DNA from: an uncultured Selenomonadaceae bacterium
GTDB lineage: Bacteria > Bacillota > Negativicutes > Selenomonadales > Selenomonadaceae
Length of the DNA: 64,000 nucleotides
Direction of reading: 5' to 3'
Assembly (NCBI GenBank): GCA_902778455.1
Contig: CACYXR010000018.1
Coordinates: forward strand, 1-64,000
Under the pieces are notes generated by a model, which was not told the origin of the DNA, searched no databases, and saw only the letters and a list, made by a program, of their open reading frames with translations. Shown in pieces: positions 61,403-64,000 of this stretch (position 1 is its first letter; every line of letters starts with the position of its first letter). A program made the translations under genes and the position numbers.

Positions 61403-63184
61403 ATGAGAATTCCGCGTGCGTTCATGCGGCTTGTTCTCGTCACGGTCGCCTTGTTTGCTTTTTTTGCGCCCGCTGCCGAAGCGGGCGTATTTAACGACTG
61501 GCAATATCGCGAAGGCGATTCACCTCGCACGGCTTTCGGTGATTTTACATGGCTCCAGGAATCGGAGGATGACGACAAAAACTGGATTCCCTATGACGGA
61601 GAAAATGAGGCGCCGCCGGTCTCGGGAGCCCTGAATTACGTTTGGCTCCGTATGCGGCTCGATCCAACCACGCCGGAGGTCAATACGCTCTTTTTTGTCA
61701 CCATGAACCAATCGTTCCGCGTCTGGCAGGATGACAAGCTCATCTATCAGTACGGAACGCTTGCGCACCAGCAGATCGGTTACGGCTGGCGCTGGCATCT
61801 CGTTACGCTGCCGGCTGACCAGCGCAAAAACAGGCATACGATTACCTTTCAGATGTATTCCGAAACCCCCGTCACCCTTGGACGGCTCACCGGTATTTCC
61901 ATCGGCACGAATGCCGACCAGGTCCGCAAGCTCTTCCTCTTCGATCTGCCATACTTCATCAATCTGCCAATCATCTTCATGCTGATGGTCATCGTCGGTT
62001 TTTATTACATGAACCAGAGCGAACTGCGCCATCTTTATCGGCACTCATTCATCTTCCTCGTCATCTTTGCCGTCTGGATATTCAGCGCAAGCAACGGCAC
62101 CGTCTTTCTTTGGGACAAGCCGGGCTTTTGGTGGCATGTCCTGCTGTTCATGTTCTATCTGATGCCCATCAGCGGATCGTTCATTGTCTCAGAGCTGGTG
62201 GACGAGCCGTTCCTTCCCGTCGTGCGGAAAACGCTCTATGCATATATCGCGATTACCGTCTCCGCTGCCGTGCTGGAATTCATCGACGCTTTTGAAATCG
62301 ACTTCCCGCTGCCGTCGGCCTTCGCCAACCAGGACGGGTTCATGGCCATGATTCCTGTTTTCCTCGTCTGCATGGTCATTCTGCAGGCCGTGCAAATCAT
62401 TGCGCTCTCCCACTCCGCCGGCGAGCACAGCCGCCACTGCCGCGCTTTCCTGGTACCTAGCATTGTACTGCCGCTCACCGCGATCCTGAACGGAGTCTGC
62501 CGCTTCCTGCGCCTTTCCTCGCTGCTTCCGTTCCTTATGGCTCTCGCGCCTTTTACCATATTCGCTTTCGCATATTTCATTCTCTCACTGGTCAGTGAGC
62601 AGTTCCATAAGGAGCAAAGTCTCATCGCCCTTGCGCGTTCTTTGGAAATCGAAGTGGCAAGTGCCGTCGAGCGTTCGGAAATCGACCCGCTGACAAAATG
62701 CTTCAACCGTCGGAAATTCGACCAGAACGTGAAGGAAGCCGTCACACTGGCGCAAATCGCCCAGCTTCCTATCTCCATTCTTATGCTCGACATCGACTTC
62801 TTCAAAAAAGTCAACGACAATTACGGGCACGATATGGGAGACCGCGTACTCATCAATTTCGCCGACCTGATCCGCCAGCAGCTTCCAGCGAACGGGACGC
62901 TCTACCGTTGGGGCGGCGAAGAATTTGTTATCCTCTGCCAGGCCCATGACCTCACATCGGCCTTCATCCTGGGCGAAAAACTCCGGAAAGCCGTCGAGGC
63001 CTCCTCGATTTGCCCGGAGCAGCGTGTCACCTGTAGTGTCGGCGTCGCCTCATGGCACGGGGACGAGCCGGACGAAGCCGTATTCAAACGAATGGACGAC
63101 GCCTTGTATACGGCAAAGCAAAGCGGACGCAACCGCGTCATGACCGAAAATCTCCCGCCGGTTCCAGGCGTGGCTCCCGCATAA
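61403..63184 (+). CDS. Membrane diguanylate cyclase with 7TM-type sensor
   Basis: A 593-residue c-di-GMP synthase. The signal segment (RAFMRLVLVTVALFAFFAPA) precedes a periplasmic beta-rich domain (about 30-175, 7TMR-DISM-like, with the WLRMRL and FRVWQDDKLIYQYG strands). Seven or so membrane helices (about 185-410), a short linker and the GGDEF domain with active site RWGGEEFVIL (near 503-507) follow. RxxD inhibition cannot be assigned. ATG at 61403 follows GGAGG; an upstream ATG would mask the signal peptide. Confidence 0.92.
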   Translation: MRIPRAFMRLVLVTVALFAFFAPAAEAGVFNDWQYREGDSPRTAFGDFTWLQESEDDDKNWIPYDGENEAPPVSGALNYVWLRMRLDPTTPEVNTLFFVTMNQSFRVWQDDKLIYQYGTLAHQQIGYGWRWHLVTLPADQRKNRHTITFQMYSETPVTLGRLTGISIGTNADQVRKLFLFDLPYFINLPIIFMLMVIVGFYYMNQSELRHLYRHSFIFLVIFAVWIFSASNGTVFLWDKPGFWWHVLLFMFYLMPISGSFIVSELVDEPFLPVVRKTLYAYIAITVSAAVLEFIDAFEIDFPLPSAFANQDGFMAMIPVFLVCMVILQAVQIIALSHSAGEHSRHCRAFLVPSIVLPLTAILNGVCRFLRLSSLLPFLMALAPFTIFAFAYFILSLVSEQFHKEQSLIALARSLEIEVASAVERSEIDPLTKCFNRRKFDQNVKEAVTLAQIAQLPISILMLDIDFFKKVNDNYGHDMGDRVLINFADLIRQQLPANGTLYRWGGEEFVILCQAHDLTSAFILGEKLRKAVEASSICPEQRVTCSVGVASWHGDEPDEAVFKRMDDALYTAKQSGRNRVMTENLPPVPGVAPA

Positions 63185-63202
63185 CCCAAAATCATCAATA
63201 AA

Positions 63203-63238
63203 AAACGAGACGTCAGCCATTCGACGCCTCGTTTTTTT
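63203..63238. terminator. Bidirectional terminator between cyclase and phosphatase genes
   Basis: AACGAGACGTC pairs with GACGCCTCGTT (one mismatch) around an 8-base loop, with TTTTTTT on the plus side and A-run giving T on the minus side. Confidence 0.85.
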
Positions 63239-63258
63239 ATGGAATACCCCTTTTTCAA

Positions 63259-63714
63259 TTATGAACGCGGCAAACTATTCAGCAATGCCTTGCAGCCTTT
63301 CAGCACATCCATATAAGTCGTATCGAAATCCCCCGTGTACCAGGGATCTGCCACGTCCCGGCTTTCCCCCGCGAACTCCATCAGCCGACGGATTTTCTTT
63401 TGGGGATCGCCGCCCGAAAGCCGGTCAAGATCCCGCATATTTTCCATATCCATTGCCACAATGAAGTCATAGTTTTCATAGTCGGCCTTCGTGATCTGCA
63501 CGGCCCTCCGCCGCTGATAAGGAATCCCCATCTCGTCCAGCTTCTCCCTCGTACCGAGATAAGTGTCGCTCCCGATCTCGTCCCGACGGCAAGCCGCCGA
63601 AGCCACAAAAATCTCATCTTCACGCCCGGCCCGCCGGACCAAATCCTTCATCACGAACTCGGCCATCGGCGAGCGACAAATATTGCCGTGGCAAACAAAA
63701 AGAATCTTCGTCAT
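63259..63714 (-). CDS. Low-molecular-weight protein-tyrosine phosphatase
   Basis: A 151-residue phosphatase. The active-site loop CHGNICRSP (Cys8, Arg14) opens the protein, and the general-acid region is VADPWYTGDFD near 125. Such enzymes dephosphorylate tyrosine kinases or exopolysaccharide regulators. ATG at 63714 is seven bases after GAAGGAG; a longer open frame upstream has no family support. Confidence 0.94.
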   Translation of the reverse strand: MTKILFVCHGNICRSPMAEFVMKDLVRRAGREDEIFVASAACRRDEIGSDTYLGTREKLDEMGIPYQRRRAVQITKADYENYDFIVAMDMENMRDLDRLSGGDPQKKIRRLMEFAGESRDVADPWYTGDFDTTYMDVLKGCKALLNSLPRS

Positions 63715-64000
63715 TGGATTTCTCCTTCCCGAAATGCCGCAATACGCCGTCGTATGCCGCATTATGCGCTTTTTGAAAAAAGAACAAATCTTCGTCTGAA
63801 TATTACGTAATGGGCAAATGGGGGCAAATCGCGGCATATTGAGGCAGTCATTCGTAGTAAAAACGTAGTAAAACGGGGCGTGTGTTACTACTCGGACAAG
63901 CCCCTCAAAATGGCGATGACAAATGAACACTTTTTTAGTCATTGTCCATAGTAGCGGAATATCATGAAGAAGAAATGAGAGCACCATAACAAAAAAGCAG
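63715..64000. other. Non-coding or unresolved end of window
   Basis: 286 bases without a supported gene. GTAGTAAAA occurs twice in direct repeat near 63856-63874, and GTAGTAAC occurs inverted nearby. The sequence might be the edge of an integrated element or the phosphatase promoter region; nothing decisive is visible. Confidence 0.4.

Noticed and set aside
63715..63987. N-terminal extension of the tyrosine phosphatase by 91 codons
   Set aside because: The active-site loop normally begins within the first ten residues, and the strong ribosome site precedes the ATG at 63714.

Overview
The window looks like a chromosomal segment of a motile, diderm Firmicute of the Negativicutes, most likely a Selenomonadaceae member. 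This is inferred from the gene order topA-trmFO-hslV-hslU-codY-flgB..., Bacillus-type chemotaxis genes (cheC, cheD, fliY), a SwrB-like gene after fliA, the LarB/LarC pair, and GC-rich codon usage with AT-rich promoters. No rRNA, CRISPR array or intact prophage was seen.

Layout. (1) 1-12.8 kb, housekeeping: fabH (cut by the window edge), plsX, rpmF, a YceD/DUF177 gene, yitT-like, larC, larB, a coiled-coil gene, coaD, rsmD, a YbjN-like gene and pyk on the minus strand; then serC, an exported MRJP/Yellow-like beta-propeller protein and an SGNH hydrolase on the plus strand. (2) 12.8-13.0 kb: tRNA-Arg(TCT) and tRNA-Pro(TGG) behind a consensus promoter. (3) 13.0-51.7 kb: one very long minus-strand flagellar/chemotaxis cluster, in transcription order flgB-flgC-fliE-fliF-fliG-fliH-fliI-fliJ-lytic transglycosylase-motE-like-fliK-flgD-flagellar operon protein-flgE-[cassette array]-flbD-fliL-fliM-fliY-cheY-fliO-fliP-fliQ-fliR-flhB-flhA-flhF-flhG-cheB-cheA-cheW-cheC-cheD-membrane protein-fliA-fapA-small protein-swrB-like. 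motA and motB are absent here. (4) 51.7-60.1 kb: codY, an AT-rich gap with two perfect parS sites, hslU, hslV, a MITE where xerC usually lies, trmFO, topA and dprA. (5) 60.1-64.0 kb: folB, a stand-alone domain like the N-terminus of some dihydropteroate synthases, a membrane GGDEF diguanylate cyclase (plus strand) and a low-molecular-weight tyrosine phosphatase.

The most unusual region is 36.3-38.6 kb, which splits the flagellar operon between flgE and flbD. Three modules lie in tandem. Each begins with a conserved 17-base border and ends with a ~110-base copy of the flgE 3' end. Two modules are type I toxin-antitoxin units: a tiny Hol_Tox/Fst-like hydrophobic peptide on the plus strand faces a convergent antisense RNA that has its own consensus promoter. 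The middle module has the same architecture but encodes a soluble 67-residue protein opposite a strongly folded small RNA. This resembles an array of toxin-type cassettes accumulated at the flgE 3' end, and I know of no described system like it.

Most genes were identified by motif and context recognition alone; no searches were run. Start codons were chosen from Shine-Dalgarno spacing and known family N-termini.
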